A stretch of DNA of 49,047 nt from Fimbriimonadia bacterium (GCA_039961735.1 JABRVX010000022.1:1-49047); one strand, 5' to 3'; shown: positions 8,539-17,388, numbered from the stretch's first letter. Program-made: numbers and translations. The notes: generated by a model not told the origin, from the letters alone.

Positions 8539-8694
8539 GACTAACACGTGATCCAAAGGCACGAGCAGGCTCGTTCAGCATTCCGTACCGGCCCATCGTG
8601 CACCAGCGCGGCTCTCAGGTCCGGGCTGTGCGGCCAAGTGACACATCGGGCCGGAACGAGGCCGGCGGCGTATCCGACGCCCCGTAGACGGTGC

Positions 8695-8722
8695 TTACTG
8701 CGGCGTGCCACTCGGCTATACT
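8695..8722 (+). promoter_or_regulatory. Candidate promoter of the mla operon
   Basis: TTACTG (8695-8700), 16-base spacer, TATACT (8717-8722). Transcription would begin about five bases before the mlaE ATG at 8734, where no Shine-Dalgarno sequence is visible, so the message may be nearly leaderless. Confidence 0.5.
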
Positions 8723-8733
8723 TCCACCCGGCA

Positions 8734-9522
8734 ATGAGTCGGGCAGCGACACAGCTTGCGATCGTAGCGAAAGGCGCGTCGCCCATCAAGGGCTTCTTCG
8801 AGTTCGTCGGCGACCTTACGCTGCTCACCGGCAGAACCGTGTGGTGGGCGCTACGCCCGCCGTATGAAGTCGGTGAGCTGATGCTGCAGATGGCCTTCGT
8901 TGGGGTGGCATCCGTACCCATCGTAGTGGTAACCAGCGCCTTCAGCGGCGCAGTGCTGTCGCTCTACAGCTCTCTGCTGCTCGTCAAGTTCAACGTCGGC
9001 TCGCTGACCGGCGGAGCCGTCGGACTTGCAGTCACGCGGGAGCTAGCCCCGGTTCTGGCAGGCATCATGGTGGCGGCGCGATGCGGCTCTGCGATGGCCG
9101 CGCAGATTGGTTCGATGAAGGTGACCGAGCAAGTGGATGCGCTCCGTGCGCTGTCGGTATCTCCCATCGGCTATTTGGTTGTGCCGCGAGTGTTCGCCAG
9201 CGTGCTGATGCTGCCGGTACTGTGCTTGCTCGGCATGTACGGCGGCGTGATCGGTGGGCTCGTCGTCGGGAAGTCGCTGGGGGTACCGACGGCGGCGTTC
9301 ATGCGCACGCTCACGCAGTTCGTCGAGCCATGGGACATCTATGGAGGGTTGATCAAGTCGGTGTGTTTCGGCCTCATCGTCGCGATAGTGAGCTGCCGGC
9401 AGGGCTTGGTGACGGAAGGTGGCGCGGTCGGTGTTGGACGCTCCACCACGAACGCCGTGGTGTACTCTATGGTACTGATCTATATCGTCAACTACTTCTT
9501 GGCCGCATGGCTGTTCACGTGA
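8734..9522 (+). CDS. mlaE: MlaE-family ABC transporter permease
   Basis: Inner-membrane permease of an MCE/Mla lipid transporter, 262 residues, with five to six hydrophobic segments and the family signature around LTGGAVGLAVTRELAPVLAGIMVAARCGSAMAAQIGSMKVTEQVDAL (the REL...VAAR...IG.M coupling region). The start ATG at 8734 gives the family's usual length; the frame is open to 8548 but the extra part is Arg/Ala-rich and non-membranous. It precedes the ATPase by 10 bases; the ATPase and MCE protein complete the core transporter. MlaA, MlaB and MlaC are not in the window. Confidence 0.93.
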   Translation: MSRAATQLAIVAKGASPIKGFFEFVGDLTLLTGRTVWWALRPPYEVGELMLQMAFVGVASVPIVVVTSAFSGAVLSLYSSLLLVKFNVGSLTGGAVGLAVTRELAPVLAGIMVAARCGSAMAAQIGSMKVTEQVDALRALSVSPIGYLVVPRVFASVLMLPVLCLLGMYGGVIGGLVVGKSLGVPTAAFMRTLTQFVEPWDIYGGLIKSVCFGLIVAIVSCRQGLVTEGGAVGVGRSTTNAVVYSMVLIYIVNYFLAAWLFT

Positions 9523-9532
9523 TGGAACGGGC

Positions 9533-10273
9533 ATGATCCGAGTGGAAGGGCTGACAGTTCGTTTCGGAGACCGGGAGGTCCTGAACGGCATAGACCTCGA
9601 TTTCCCGCGCGGTCAGACCACGGCAATCATGGGTGCATCCGGTGGAGGCAAGACCACCCTACTTCGCTGCATCGCCGGGCTGATCCCTGCAACCGAGGGC
9701 CGTGTGTTCTTCGATGGTACGGATGTCACCAGGCTGCCCGAGCGGAAGCTGCTACCCTTCCGGAGGCGGACGGGCTTCGTGTTTCAGTACGCGGCATTGT
9801 TCGACTACCTGACCGTCGGCGAGAACGTCGCGTTCGGCGCGCAGCGTCTCGGGCATACTCCGCGCTCGCGTATACCAGACTTGGTGAAGGAGAAGCTCGC
9901 CCTCGTCGGGATGCAGGACACGGAGCACCTCTACCCCAGCCAGCTTTCGGGCGGCATGAGAAAGCGCGTCGGCCTAGCGCGAGCCATCGCGACCGAGCCC
10001 GAAGTGTTGTTCTACGACGAGCCGACGAGCGGCCTCGACCCCGTAATGGCGTATACGATAGACACGCTCATCCGGGACCTGAAGACACGGCTCGGCGTCA
10101 CGTCCGTAGTTGTCTCGCATGACGTGAACAGCGTGTTTCGGGTAGCGGATCGGGTGGCGGTTTTGGCCAAAGGGCGTATCGTGGAGATGGGGGACCCGGC
10201 TACAATACGGGCGAGCAGGCAGCCGGACGTCGTGGAGCTTCTGTCGGCGTACGGGGCCTCTTCTCTGGAGTAA
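9533..10273 (+). CDS. mlaF: MlaF-family ABC transporter ATP-binding protein
   Basis: Cytoplasmic ATPase powering the MlaE permease; 246 residues. Walker A GASGGGKTT (34-42), Q-loop VFQYAALFD, signature LSGGMRKRVGLARA, Walker B VLFYDEPTSGLDPV and H-loop VVSHD are all intact. The N-terminal IRVEGLTVRFGDREVL and LIPATEGRVFFDGTDV match the MlaF/TTG2A group. It lies between the permease and the MCE protein with small gaps, in one operon. Confidence 0.95.
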   Translation: MIRVEGLTVRFGDREVLNGIDLDFPRGQTTAIMGASGGGKTTLLRCIAGLIPATEGRVFFDGTDVTRLPERKLLPFRRRTGFVFQYAALFDYLTVGENVAFGAQRLGHTPRSRIPDLVKEKLALVGMQDTEHLYPSQLSGGMRKRVGLARAIATEPEVLFYDEPTSGLDPVMAYTIDTLIRDLKTRLGVTSVVVSHDVNSVFRVADRVAVLAKGRIVEMGDPATIRASRQPDVVELLSAYGASSLE

Positions 10274-10287
10274 GGAGGCGGCATCCG

Positions 10288-11697
10288 ATGCAGTCGGCGA
10301 CATGGAAAGTGGGCTTGCTGGTTGTCGTCTTCGCTGCACTGGCGTACGGCGTGTACGTGCTGTTCGGCGCGCGACTTACGGGCGAGAACGTGTACCGAGT
10401 GTACGCGGACTTCGAGAACATCGGAGGGCTCACCAAAGGCGCCAAGGTGATGATGGCCGGCGTGGACGTGGGCATGGTGGAGGCCATCGAGTTGATGTCT
10501 GCACACCGCGCCCGGGCCACTCTCGCCATCCGCCGCGGCGTTCGCATTCCGGAAGGCACTACCGCACGCCTGCCCGGCTCGGTGTTCCTGCCCGCGGACC
10601 AAAAGGTTGACCTCATTCCGCCGACCGAGATCGTGGGGTTCCTCGAGCCTGGCCAGGTGATGAGGGGCACGCTGGGAGAGACGCTCGAGAGCATCCTGCC
10701 AGAAGGTCGCAAAACCCTAGTCGCCGTGCAGGAAGCAATCAAGGCGCTGCAGGCTGTCGTGGAGGACCAAGAGTATCAGCTTCGGCTCAAGAGCATCTTA
10801 GCCAACGCCGATCTGACGAGTGCGCAGATTGCGTTGCTGTCCCGGAGGCTGAATCGCTTTGCTTCGGACAACGAGGCCATTCTGAACCGCATCATTCGGG
10901 ATGCAGCAGCCGCGACCGCAGATGTGAAGGTGGCTGTCGCCGCCGCCACGGACTTCATCAGTGATCCGCAGTGGAAGAGCCGGGCCGAGGCCCTTCTCGA
11001 TTCGCTCCAGCTCACTGCAGACCGAACGCAACAGCTCGTCGCCTCGGTGGACGAACTGGTGAGCGATCGGGAGCTTCAGGCCAATATCCGCTCGACGGCC
11101 AAGAACGTGGACAGCATCACGCAGAGCGGCGTGGAGATGGCGGCGACGGGCAAGGAGATCGCCGAGAACGTGAAGCTGTTCTCCGAAAAGGCCAACGTGC
11201 TGGCAGACGATGCATCCGAAATAGCTGCAGAGGCGAAGACACTCCTGAATCGCCTCAACGAGATCGTGCAGGGGGTGCCGACGATCCGCCCGCCTCGCTT
11301 CGGTGAGCCCCAGACCCGGTTAGACTTCCTTCGGGACACGGGCCTGTCGCGTTTTCGGACAGATATCTTCATGGACTATCCGCTGACCTCGAGCACCCGA
11401 CTTTTCGGAGGGGTGTACGACGCGACCGAGGATAACAGCATCACCCTGCAATACGGGATTCGGCACTCGCCGAGGGTCTCCAGCCGGTATGGTCTCTACG
11501 CCTCCAAGCCAGGGGTTGGGGTAGACTTCGCGCTGTCACCGCGCATGTGGTTGGAGGCCGATGCGTTCGACCCCAACGACTTGTCGTTCAACGTACGCGC
11601 TCGGTTCGGAATAGGTCCCAACTGGGGCGGCTTCTTCGGAGTAGACCGCATCTTCGAGGACAACAGCCTTATCCTCGGGATGTCCGTGTGGCGGTGA
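10288..11697 (+). CDS. mlaD: Long MlaD (MCE) protein with C-terminal beta-strand-rich region
   Basis: Periplasmic substrate-binding ring subunit, 469 residues, about twice the length of proteobacterial MlaD (about 180). Order: N-terminal membrane anchor (7-28), MCE domain (about 33-112, YADFENIGGLTKGAKVMMAGVDVG), a long Ala/Glu/Leu-rich helical stretch with coiled-coil character (about 140-325), then a C-terminal 110 residues of alternating aromatic/polar strands (LFGGVYDATEDNSITLQYGI, GPNWGGFFGVDRIF) ending in ILGMSVWR, like an outer-membrane barrel with a terminal aromatic strand. Veillonella MlaD is known to have this anchor-MCE-helix-barrel plan, giving a one-protein bridge across the envelope. 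AGGAGG precedes the ATG. Confidence 0.9.
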   Translation: MQSATWKVGLLVVVFAALAYGVYVLFGARLTGENVYRVYADFENIGGLTKGAKVMMAGVDVGMVEAIELMSAHRARATLAIRRGVRIPEGTTARLPGSVFLPADQKVDLIPPTEIVGFLEPGQVMRGTLGETLESILPEGRKTLVAVQEAIKALQAVVEDQEYQLRLKSILANADLTSAQIALLSRRLNRFASDNEAILNRIIRDAAAATADVKVAVAAATDFISDPQWKSRAEALLDSLQLTADRTQQLVASVDELVSDRELQANIRSTAKNVDSITQSGVEMAATGKEIAENVKLFSEKANVLADDASEIAAEAKTLLNRLNEIVQGVPTIRPPRFGEPQTRLDFLRDTGLSRFRTDIFMDYPLTSSTRLFGGVYDATEDNSITLQYGIRHSPRVSSRYGLYASKPGVGVDFALSPRMWLEADAFDPNDLSFNVRARFGIGPNWGGFFGVDRIFEDNSLILGMSVWR

Positions 11698-11725
11698 TCC
11701 CAACCTGACTCGAGGGGCTGTGGCT

Positions 11726-12181
11726 ATGGACGTTATTCTCAACCAAACAATCGCAAAAGTGGGGCACGCGGGCGACGTAGTGCGAGTGTCGGACGGCTAC
11801 GCGAGGAACTTCCTGATCCCTCGCGGGCTTGCTCAACCGGCAACACGCGGCACCCGCAAGGCGCACGAGGGACTCGTCAAGGCGCTGGACAAGAAGTCTA
11901 GCGAGATCCAGCTAAAGGCCGAGGAGCTGAAAAGCAAGCTGGATGGGCAGGTCCTGACGATGGAGGGTCGCTGTGCCAAGAACTCGACAAAGCTCTTCGG
12001 GACGATTACGACGACGCAGATCGCAGAGGCCATCAAGGAGCGGTTCCACGTCGAGGTGGACAAGCGGGTCATCGGGCTGATTCACCCGCTGAAGAGCGTC
12101 GGGAGCCATCCCGTCGTGCTGCACTTGCATCGTAACGTGGATGCCAACATGACCGTAGAGATCATCCCGGTCGAGGCATAG
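11726..12181 (+). CDS. rplI: 50S ribosomal protein L9
   Basis: Large-subunit ribosomal protein of 151 residues. The N-terminal MDVILNQTIAKVGHAGDVVRVSDGYARNFLIPRGLA is the canonical L9 domain, followed by the connecting Lys/Glu helix (about 40-75) and the C-terminal domain. The ATG at 11726 suits GAGGGG about 10 bases upstream; the in-frame GTG at 11720 would be too close to it. One base separates the stop from dnaB, the classic rplI-dnaB arrangement, but rpsF, ssb and rpsR are not upstream; the mla operon is. Confidence 0.95.
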   Translation: MDVILNQTIAKVGHAGDVVRVSDGYARNFLIPRGLAQPATRGTRKAHEGLVKALDKKSSEIQLKAEELKSKLDGQVLTMEGRCAKNSTKLFGTITTTQIAEAIKERFHVEVDKRVIGLIHPLKSVGSHPVVLHLHRNVDANMTVEIIPVEA

Positions 12182-12182
12182 G

Positions 12183-13550
12183 ATGGTCTCAGTCCCCGAG
12201 CGCGTTCCGCCGCAAGACTTGGACGCCGAGATGTCCGCGCTGGGCGCGATGATGTTCAGTGCCCAAGCGTTGGAAGCCGTGCTGCAACACTGCCGCTCGG
12301 AGGACTTTTACCGCCCGTCCCACCGCGCGATCTTCGACTCCATCGCGTCCTTGGTGGATCGAGGGGAGGCGGTAGACCCGATTACAGTCAAGGACGAACT
12401 GCAGCGGGTCGGCAAGCTGCAGGAGTGCGGAGGCATGGACTACCTGCTGCAGCTCACCGAGTCTGTGCCGAGCGCCGCGAATGCGGGCTACTACGCGAAC
12501 ATCGTCGTGGAGAACGCTATTCGTCGCAATCTGCGCTCGGCAGGGGCGGAGGTAATGCAGCTCGCGTACGGTGAGGACGAGGTCGCTGAGGTCATAGACC
12601 AGGCGGAGCAACGCATCTTCGCCGTGGGTCAGCGGCGGATGGGCAAGGACTTCCAGCCAGCGAAGCATCTCATCACCGAGTATTTCGAGCGCGTCGAAGA
12701 AGCCTACGCCACACACAAGAGGCAGATGGGAATGCCGACGGGATTTGCAGACTTAGACGATCTAACCACGGGCTTGTACCCTTCCGATTTCATCATCATC
12801 GCTGCGCGCCCATCGGTCGGAAAGACGGCTCTGGCTCTGCACATCGCGATGAACTGCGCGATGCGTCACCAGGCCACGACAGCCTTTTTCAGTCTGGAAA
12901 TGTCCGCCTCTCAACTCGCGCAGAGAATGGTGTGCTCGGTGGCGGGCATCAACTCGCAGCGCGCGCGCACCGTGAACCTCAGCGAGGACGACTTCGACCG
13001 CATTCACGCCGCAGCGGACAAGCTGTATACCATTCCGCTCTACATTGACGACAGCTCGGACATTTCCACACTCGAACTGATGGCCAAGTGCCGGCGCCTC
13101 AAGGCGCAACACGGCCTTGGCCTCATCGTTGTGGACTACCTCCAGCTCATGCGCGGCGCGAAGCGCAATGAGAACCGCACACAGGAAATCTCGGAGATCG
13201 CGCGCGGCCTGAAGCGGATCGCCAAGGACCTGGAAGTGCCGGTCATCGCGCTTTCACAGCTCTCTCGATTGGTGGAACATCGTGAGAATAAGAGGCCGGT
13301 GCTGAGTGACCTTCGCGAGTCGGGCTCCATCGAGGCGGAGGCCGACGTAGTCATGCTCCTCTACAGGGCGAGCTACTACAAGCAGGAGGCAGAAGGGGAG
13401 ACGGCCGAGGAGGACGCCAGGGCACCCGGCGAGCCGGACACCGTGGAGGTCAACATCGCCAAGCACCGCAACGGCCCCACCGGCGTCGTGAAGCTCGCCT
13501 TCCAGCGCGAGTACGCAAGGTTCCTATCGTTCGCGCGAGGATCGGAGTAG
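12183..13550 (+). CDS. dnaB: Replicative DNA helicase
   Basis: Hexameric 5'-3' replication-fork helicase, 455 residues. The N-terminal DnaB domain starts at RVPPQDLDAEMSALGAMM; the RecA-like domain has Walker A ARPSVGKTALALHIA, the H1a FFSLEMSASQLAQR, Walker B GLIVVDYLQLM and the Gln/Arg motifs ALSQLSR and LRESGSIEAEADVVMLLYR. The C-terminal KHRNGPTGVVKLAF is typical. Length is normal, so there is no intein. Placed between rplI and purD. Confidence 0.96.
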   Translation: MVSVPERVPPQDLDAEMSALGAMMFSAQALEAVLQHCRSEDFYRPSHRAIFDSIASLVDRGEAVDPITVKDELQRVGKLQECGGMDYLLQLTESVPSAANAGYYANIVVENAIRRNLRSAGAEVMQLAYGEDEVAEVIDQAEQRIFAVGQRRMGKDFQPAKHLITEYFERVEEAYATHKRQMGMPTGFADLDDLTTGLYPSDFIIIAARPSVGKTALALHIAMNCAMRHQATTAFFSLEMSASQLAQRMVCSVAGINSQRARTVNLSEDDFDRIHAAADKLYTIPLYIDDSSDISTLELMAKCRRLKAQHGLGLIVVDYLQLMRGAKRNENRTQEISEIARGLKRIAKDLEVPVIALSQLSRLVEHRENKRPVLSDLRESGSIEAEADVVMLLYRASYYKQEAEGETAEEDARAPGEPDTVEVNIAKHRNGPTGVVKLAFQREYARFLSFARGSE

Positions 13551-13554
13551 GCCG

Positions 13555-14811
13555 ATGCGAGTGCTGGTGATCGGGGGAGGCGGAAGAGAGCACGCTCTGG
13601 CATGGAGGCTGTCCCAGTCGAGGTCGGTGCGGAAGGTGTACTGCGCGCCGGGCAATGGCGGAACATGGACGTGTGCGGAGAATGTGCCCGCAAAGCCAGA
13701 GGACGCGGTGCGTCTTAGCCGCGAGCTGCAGATTGATCTGGTAGTCGTCGGTCCCGAGGGACCGTTGATCCAAGGGCTTGCGGACAGGCTGCGTGCGGAG
13801 GGTATCGCGGTGTTCGGCCCAGGTGCGGGAGCCGCCCGTCTGGAAGGCTCGAAGGCTTTCGCAAAGGCTTTGATGGCAAAGGCAGGGATTCCGACCGCTG
13901 AGTTTCAGTCCTTCGATGACCCGGCGTTGGCTCGCGAGTACGTGACCCAGGCGTACGCCCGGGGCACGAAGCTGGTCGTGAAAGCGAGTGGAGAGGCATT
14001 CGGCAAGGGCGCAATAGTTACCGACACCGAAGCCGAAGCCCTGCAGGCGGTCGAGGACATGATGGTCCGGCGCGTGCTGGGTGATGCGGGCGCAACGGTC
14101 GTGATCGAGGAGCGCATGGAAGGCCCCGAGCTGTCGCTCTTCAGCTTGCGCTCCGCCGGGCAAGGTTTTCTTACTCCTGCGGTCCGCGACTACAAGCGGG
14201 CGCTGGATGGCGGCCGCGGCCCCAACACCGGAGGCATGGGCGCCCGTACGCTGCACGGGATATACCAGCCCGATACGTTGGACGAGATGCACGAAGTGTT
14301 CTGCGACCGCGCTGCCGAGGCGCTCAAAGCAGAGGGCCACCCGTTCGTGGGCCTACTGTATGCGGGGCTGATGCTCACGGCCCACGGTGCACGGTGCCTG
14401 GAGTACAACTGTCGCTTCGGCGACCCGGAGACTCAGGTCCTGGTCCGCATCGGCGACGATGATTGGGGCGAGATGCTGTACGGTCTGGCTACCGGCAAGC
14501 CCATCGCGGCGCCAACGTGGCAACCGATGAGGCACGTCGTGGCCATCACCGTCGCGTCGAAGGGCTATCCCGGTGAGGTCCGCAAGGGACTGCCGATTTC
14601 GGGCCTCGAGCACGCAGCGCTCTTGGACGACGTGATGGTGTTCCACGCCGGCACGGTTCGAGAGGACGGAAAGCTGCTGACGAACGGCGGACGTGTGCTT
14701 TCGGTCACCGCAGCAGGCGACACGCTGGAGCAAGCACGAAACAGGGCTTACGAAGCGGTGGAGCTGGTGCGCTTCGAGGACATGCACTACAGAAGGGACA
14801 TCGCGGTATGA
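13555..14811 (+). CDS. purD: Phosphoribosylamine-glycine ligase (GARS)
   Basis: ATP-grasp enzyme joining glycine to 5-phosphoribosylamine, step 2 of purine synthesis. 418 residues. N-terminal MRVLVIGGGGREHALAWRL and VYCAPGNGGT, the ATP-grasp core LVVKASGEAFGKGAIV, and NTGGMGARTL and LEYNCRFGDPETQVL are family signatures. GGAG sits upstream of the ATG, 4 bases after the dnaB stop. Its stop overlaps the purE start (ATGA), so it is coupled to the next purine gene. Confidence 0.96.
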   Translation: MRVLVIGGGGREHALAWRLSQSRSVRKVYCAPGNGGTWTCAENVPAKPEDAVRLSRELQIDLVVVGPEGPLIQGLADRLRAEGIAVFGPGAGAARLEGSKAFAKALMAKAGIPTAEFQSFDDPALAREYVTQAYARGTKLVVKASGEAFGKGAIVTDTEAEALQAVEDMMVRRVLGDAGATVVIEERMEGPELSLFSLRSAGQGFLTPAVRDYKRALDGGRGPNTGGMGARTLHGIYQPDTLDEMHEVFCDRAAEALKAEGHPFVGLLYAGLMLTAHGARCLEYNCRFGDPETQVLVRIGDDDWGEMLYGLATGKPIAAPTWQPMRHVVAITVASKGYPGEVRKGLPISGLEHAALLDDVMVFHAGTVREDGKLLTNGGRVLSVTAAGDTLEQARNRAYEAVELVRFEDMHYRRDIAV

Positions 14812-15290
14812 GCGAACCGACGGTCGCGGTTCTGATGGGCAGCGAGTCGGATACCCCTAAGCTGGAGCCCGCGTTCGATACTCTGAGAGAGTATGCCGTG
14901 CCATTCGAGGCGCGGGTGCTGAGTGCCCATCGGTCTCCGGATCTCGTGGCAGAGTACGTGAAAGCGGCGCCATCGCGAGGAACGAAGGTGTTCGTGTGCG
15001 CGGCGGGGATGGCTGCTCATCTGGCCGGAGCCGTTGCCGCGAACACGCACTTGCCCGTGATCGGCATTCCGATCCGAGCCGGTGCCCTAGAGGGTCACGA
15101 CGCGTTGCTTTCGACAGTACAGATGCCTCCAGGAGTGCCGGTGGCAACAGTAGCGATTGACGGCGCCAAGAACGCCGCGCTGCTAGCGATTCAGATGCTG
15201 GCACTGTCCGACGAGCGGCTGGCCGGGCTGCTGCAGGAGAAGAAGCGGGCGATGGCGGAGGCCATGGCTGCCAAGCCGCCGATCGTGTAG
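14808..15290 (+). CDS. purE: N5-carboxyaminoimidazole ribonucleotide mutase
   Basis: Converts N5-CAIR to CAIR in purine synthesis; 160 residues, class I PurE size. Signatures: VLMGSESDTPKLEPAFDTL, the AHRSPD active-site motif, VFVCAAGMAAHLAGAVAANT, VIGIPI and the P-x-G-V-P-V-A-T-V substrate loop with ALLAIQML. The Ser-Asp and His residues expected for the mutase are present. It overlaps purD by four bases. No purK follows directly. Confidence 0.95.
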   Translation: MSEPTVAVLMGSESDTPKLEPAFDTLREYAVPFEARVLSAHRSPDLVAEYVKAAPSRGTKVFVCAAGMAAHLAGAVAANTHLPVIGIPIRAGALEGHDALLSTVQMPPGVPVATVAIDGAKNAALLAIQMLALSDERLAGLLQEKKRAMAEAMAAKPPIV

Positions 15291-15385
15291 GCGTTTGGGC
15301 GTTACATCCCAAGCAACGGTCGGGGCAAAGTGCCTGGACTTCCGCCCTGCGGGAGTAACGATTCTGCGCCGGTGCTCGACTTGCC

Positions 15386-15405
15386 ATTCCCGCGAAGGCG
15401 GGAAT
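15386..15405. repeat. GC-rich hairpin repeat of the ATTCCCGC type
   Basis: Perfect 8-bp stem ATTCCCGC/GCGGGAAT with loop GAAG, flanked by CC and CCAG, in the purE-purB gap. The same core with one base-pair swap occurs at 28944-28963. This is a common bacterial intergenic palindrome; when read as protein it gives false WIPAFAGM-like peptides. Confidence 0.7.
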
Positions 15406-15467
15406 CCAGTTAGGATGGCGGCAAAGTGGGCGCTGGCAAGGGTGAGCCCCGGAGGGAAGAGCATGCC

Positions 15468-16766
15468 ATGATCGAACGCTATCAGACACCCGAGATGCGA
15501 GACATCTGGAGCGACGAGGCACGCGCGGCCACGTGGCTCCGAGTGGAGATCGCGGTGTGTCGCGCCCTTTCGGCAACAGGTGTCATCCCACCCGAGGATT
15601 TCGAAGCAATCGTCTCCGGGGCGCGATTCGACCTGCGGCGGATGGCGGAGCTAGAACAGGTCACCAGGCACGATTTGATGGCCTTCGTGCGCAACGTCGA
15701 GGAGAACATCGGGCCGGCGGGCCGTTGGGTTCACTACGGCGTCACTTCTTACGACATCATAGACACCGCACTGGCACTTCAGCTCACCCAGTCGCTGGAC
15801 ATTCTCTTCGCTGAAGCCGGCGAGTTGAAGGGCGTGATCGGCGAGATAGCTACGCGACACCGTGACACGCCGATGATGGGGCGCACCCACGGGGTCCATG
15901 CAGAACCCATCACTTTCGGTTTCAAGCTGGCCGGCTGGTACGCCGAGGTGTCGCGATGGGAGCAGCGACTTCGGGCGGCTCGCGAGGAAGTTGCCGTCGG
16001 CAAGGTGTCGGGCGCAGTCGGCGTGCATGGAGTACTGGACCCCGGCATCGAGGCTGCTGTGTGCGCCGAGCTCGGCCTCCGACCCGACCCGGCTTCCACT
16101 CAGATCGTCTCGCGGGATCGCCACGCGTTCGTGCTGGGCTGCCTGGCGGGACTAGGGGCGACCATCGAGCGCTTCGCGACCGAACTACGCAACCTACAGC
16201 GAACCGAGATTCGCGAGGTCCAAGAGGGGTTCGCCAAGGGGCAGACAGGGTCGAGTGCCATGCCGCACAAGCGCAACCCGTGGAACAGCGAGACGCTGTG
16301 CGGCCTCGCCCGGGTTCTGCGAGGGAATGCACTGGCCATGATGGAATCGGTGGCGACCTGGCATGAGCGTGACCTATCGAACTCGAGCGCCGAGCGCATC
16401 GTGTTCCCGGACAGCTTCCACCTGGCGCACTTCATGCTGCGGAAGCTCACGAGCATCCTGCGGGGCCTCCGCGTGGATGAAGAGCGGATGGCCACCAACC
16501 TTCGGCTGATGCGCGACCTGCCGATGAGCGAGCACGTTCTGCTGGCCTTGGTGCGGGCAGGGTTGTCGCGCGAAGAGGCGTACGCAGCCGTGCAACGTGC
16601 GGCGGCGCGGGCTTGGGCAGGAGAGGACTTTGCTGCTGCGCTGCAGGATGACCCGGTGGTTTCGAGCAGGCTCTACGACGAGCAGCTCGCCGAGTGCCTG
16701 AGTCTGGAGCATCACCTCAGGAACGTTCGTCACACGTTGCGAGCCGTGGGACTGGACGCAGACTAG
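15468..16766 (+). CDS. purB: Adenylosuccinate lyase
   Basis: Cleaves SAICAR and adenylosuccinate, releasing fumarate, in purine and AMP synthesis. 432 residues from the ATG at 15468, preceded by GGAGGGA at a suitable distance. The family start IERYQTPEMRDIWSDEARAATWLRVE, the catalytic loop GSSAMPHKRNPWNSE, the GRTHGVHAEPITFG site and the SSAERIVFPDS segment are all present. The 177-base gap from purE holds a hairpin repeat, so it may have its own promoter. A small membrane-protein gene begins 3 bases after its stop. Confidence 0.96.
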   Translation: MIERYQTPEMRDIWSDEARAATWLRVEIAVCRALSATGVIPPEDFEAIVSGARFDLRRMAELEQVTRHDLMAFVRNVEENIGPAGRWVHYGVTSYDIIDTALALQLTQSLDILFAEAGELKGVIGEIATRHRDTPMMGRTHGVHAEPITFGFKLAGWYAEVSRWEQRLRAAREEVAVGKVSGAVGVHGVLDPGIEAAVCAELGLRPDPASTQIVSRDRHAFVLGCLAGLGATIERFATELRNLQRTEIREVQEGFAKGQTGSSAMPHKRNPWNSETLCGLARVLRGNALAMMESVATWHERDLSNSSAERIVFPDSFHLAHFMLRKLTSILRGLRVDEERMATNLRLMRDLPMSEHVLLALVRAGLSREEAYAAVQRAAARAWAGEDFAAALQDDPVVSSRLYDEQLAECLSLEHHLRNVRHTLRAVGLDAD

Positions 16767-16769
16767 CGA

Positions 16770-17108
16770 ATGGTCGCGCTGGAGCTTGCGGCTCTGCTGT
16801 ACGCGCTCCTCGGTTATGCAATCCTCCTGTACATGGGTTACAGGACTTTCGTACACCTATGCGTCCGTTGGGGCCTGGTGTGGCACGAAGCACTAAACCC
16901 CTACGCGCTGCGTGCGGCTGCCCTCGCCACGATCCCGTTGGTCGGCGTGTCGGTCATGATTGCTTTCGGCCTCCTGGAGCCGAAGGGGAACCTAGCCCAG
17001 GCCGGATTCGTGACAGCGCTTCTGGCCTTCATCGTGCTGGTGGTCTACCAGGCGTGGACGTTCGCGCAGTCCGCACCGGAGGACGACGACGCTGGCGACA
17101 CTCGGTAG
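16770..17108 (+). CDS. Small membrane protein of unknown function
   Basis: 112 residues with three predicted membrane helices (about 3-27, 44-66 and 75-97) and an acidic cytoplasmic or periplasmic tail (APEDDDAGDTR). No family recognised. It follows purB by 3 bases, so it is likely co-transcribed, but nothing in the sequence ties it to purine metabolism. Confidence 0.6.
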   Translation: MVALELAALLYALLGYAILLYMGYRTFVHLCVRWGLVWHEALNPYALRAAALATIPLVGVSVMIAFGLLEPKGNLAQAGFVTALLAFIVLVVYQAWTFAQSAPEDDDAGDTR

Positions 17109-17120
17109 GGGCGGGCGAGG

Positions 17121-17288
17121 CAAAAAAAGAGCGGGAATGCCGAAAGGAGAGCAAAGCACATTCCCGCAATCTGCTTTCCGACCTTGCTCGTTCACTCTCG
17201 TTCGCGTCCGCGGTGGAGACACTGCGCACGGGTCCCGCAGAGTGCCCGAGCGGTCTTCGATTAGCTTTCTGTTTGCCAATCTATTATA
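17121..17288 (-). ncRNA. Candidate minus-strand small RNA with intrinsic terminator
   Basis: On the minus strand a consensus TATAAT (17283-17288) is followed about 110-120 bases later by a 9-bp stem GCGGGAATG/CATTCCCGC (17131-17139 and 17159-17167) and then a run of seven T (17122-17128). No minus-strand gene lies near. A transcript of about 155 nt would start near 17276. It can pair as a long interrupted hairpin: AATC and GACC near the 5' end with GGTC and GATT, and a central GGCACTCTGC/GCGCAGTGTC stem. No clear -35 box. The shape is reminiscent of 6S RNA, but I cannot show that identity. Confidence 0.45.
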
Positions 17289-17388
17289 CGTATTTACTAG
17301 GGCATTTAGTTCGACCTAGAAAGAGCGAGCAGCACAAATCCTCGATATTTTGCCCGCTCGCTTCTCCTCGGTTCACACCGGAGATTCG

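Larger units (their letters stand above)
8276..8733. other. Non-coding interval with repeats between pyrF and mlaE
   Basis: 458 bases without a convincing gene. It holds the pyrF leader, two tandem 55-base double-hairpin units (8383-8437, 8451-8505), a separate 9-10 bp hairpin (arms 8515-8524 and 8529-8538, loop CCCT), and a promoter close to mlaE. The open frame that runs upstream of mlaE here lacks conserved sequence. Confidence 0.7.

Noticed and set aside
14857-15576. Long minus-strand ORF over purE and the hairpin repeat
   Set aside because: Contains the WIPAFAGM peptide produced by translating the ATTCCCGC palindrome, and it is antisense to well-supported purE and purB.
17121-17288. Firm 6S RNA assignment
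   Set aside because: The interrupted-hairpin shape fits, but the closing stem and bubble could not be matched with confidence, so it is left as an unnamed small RNA.
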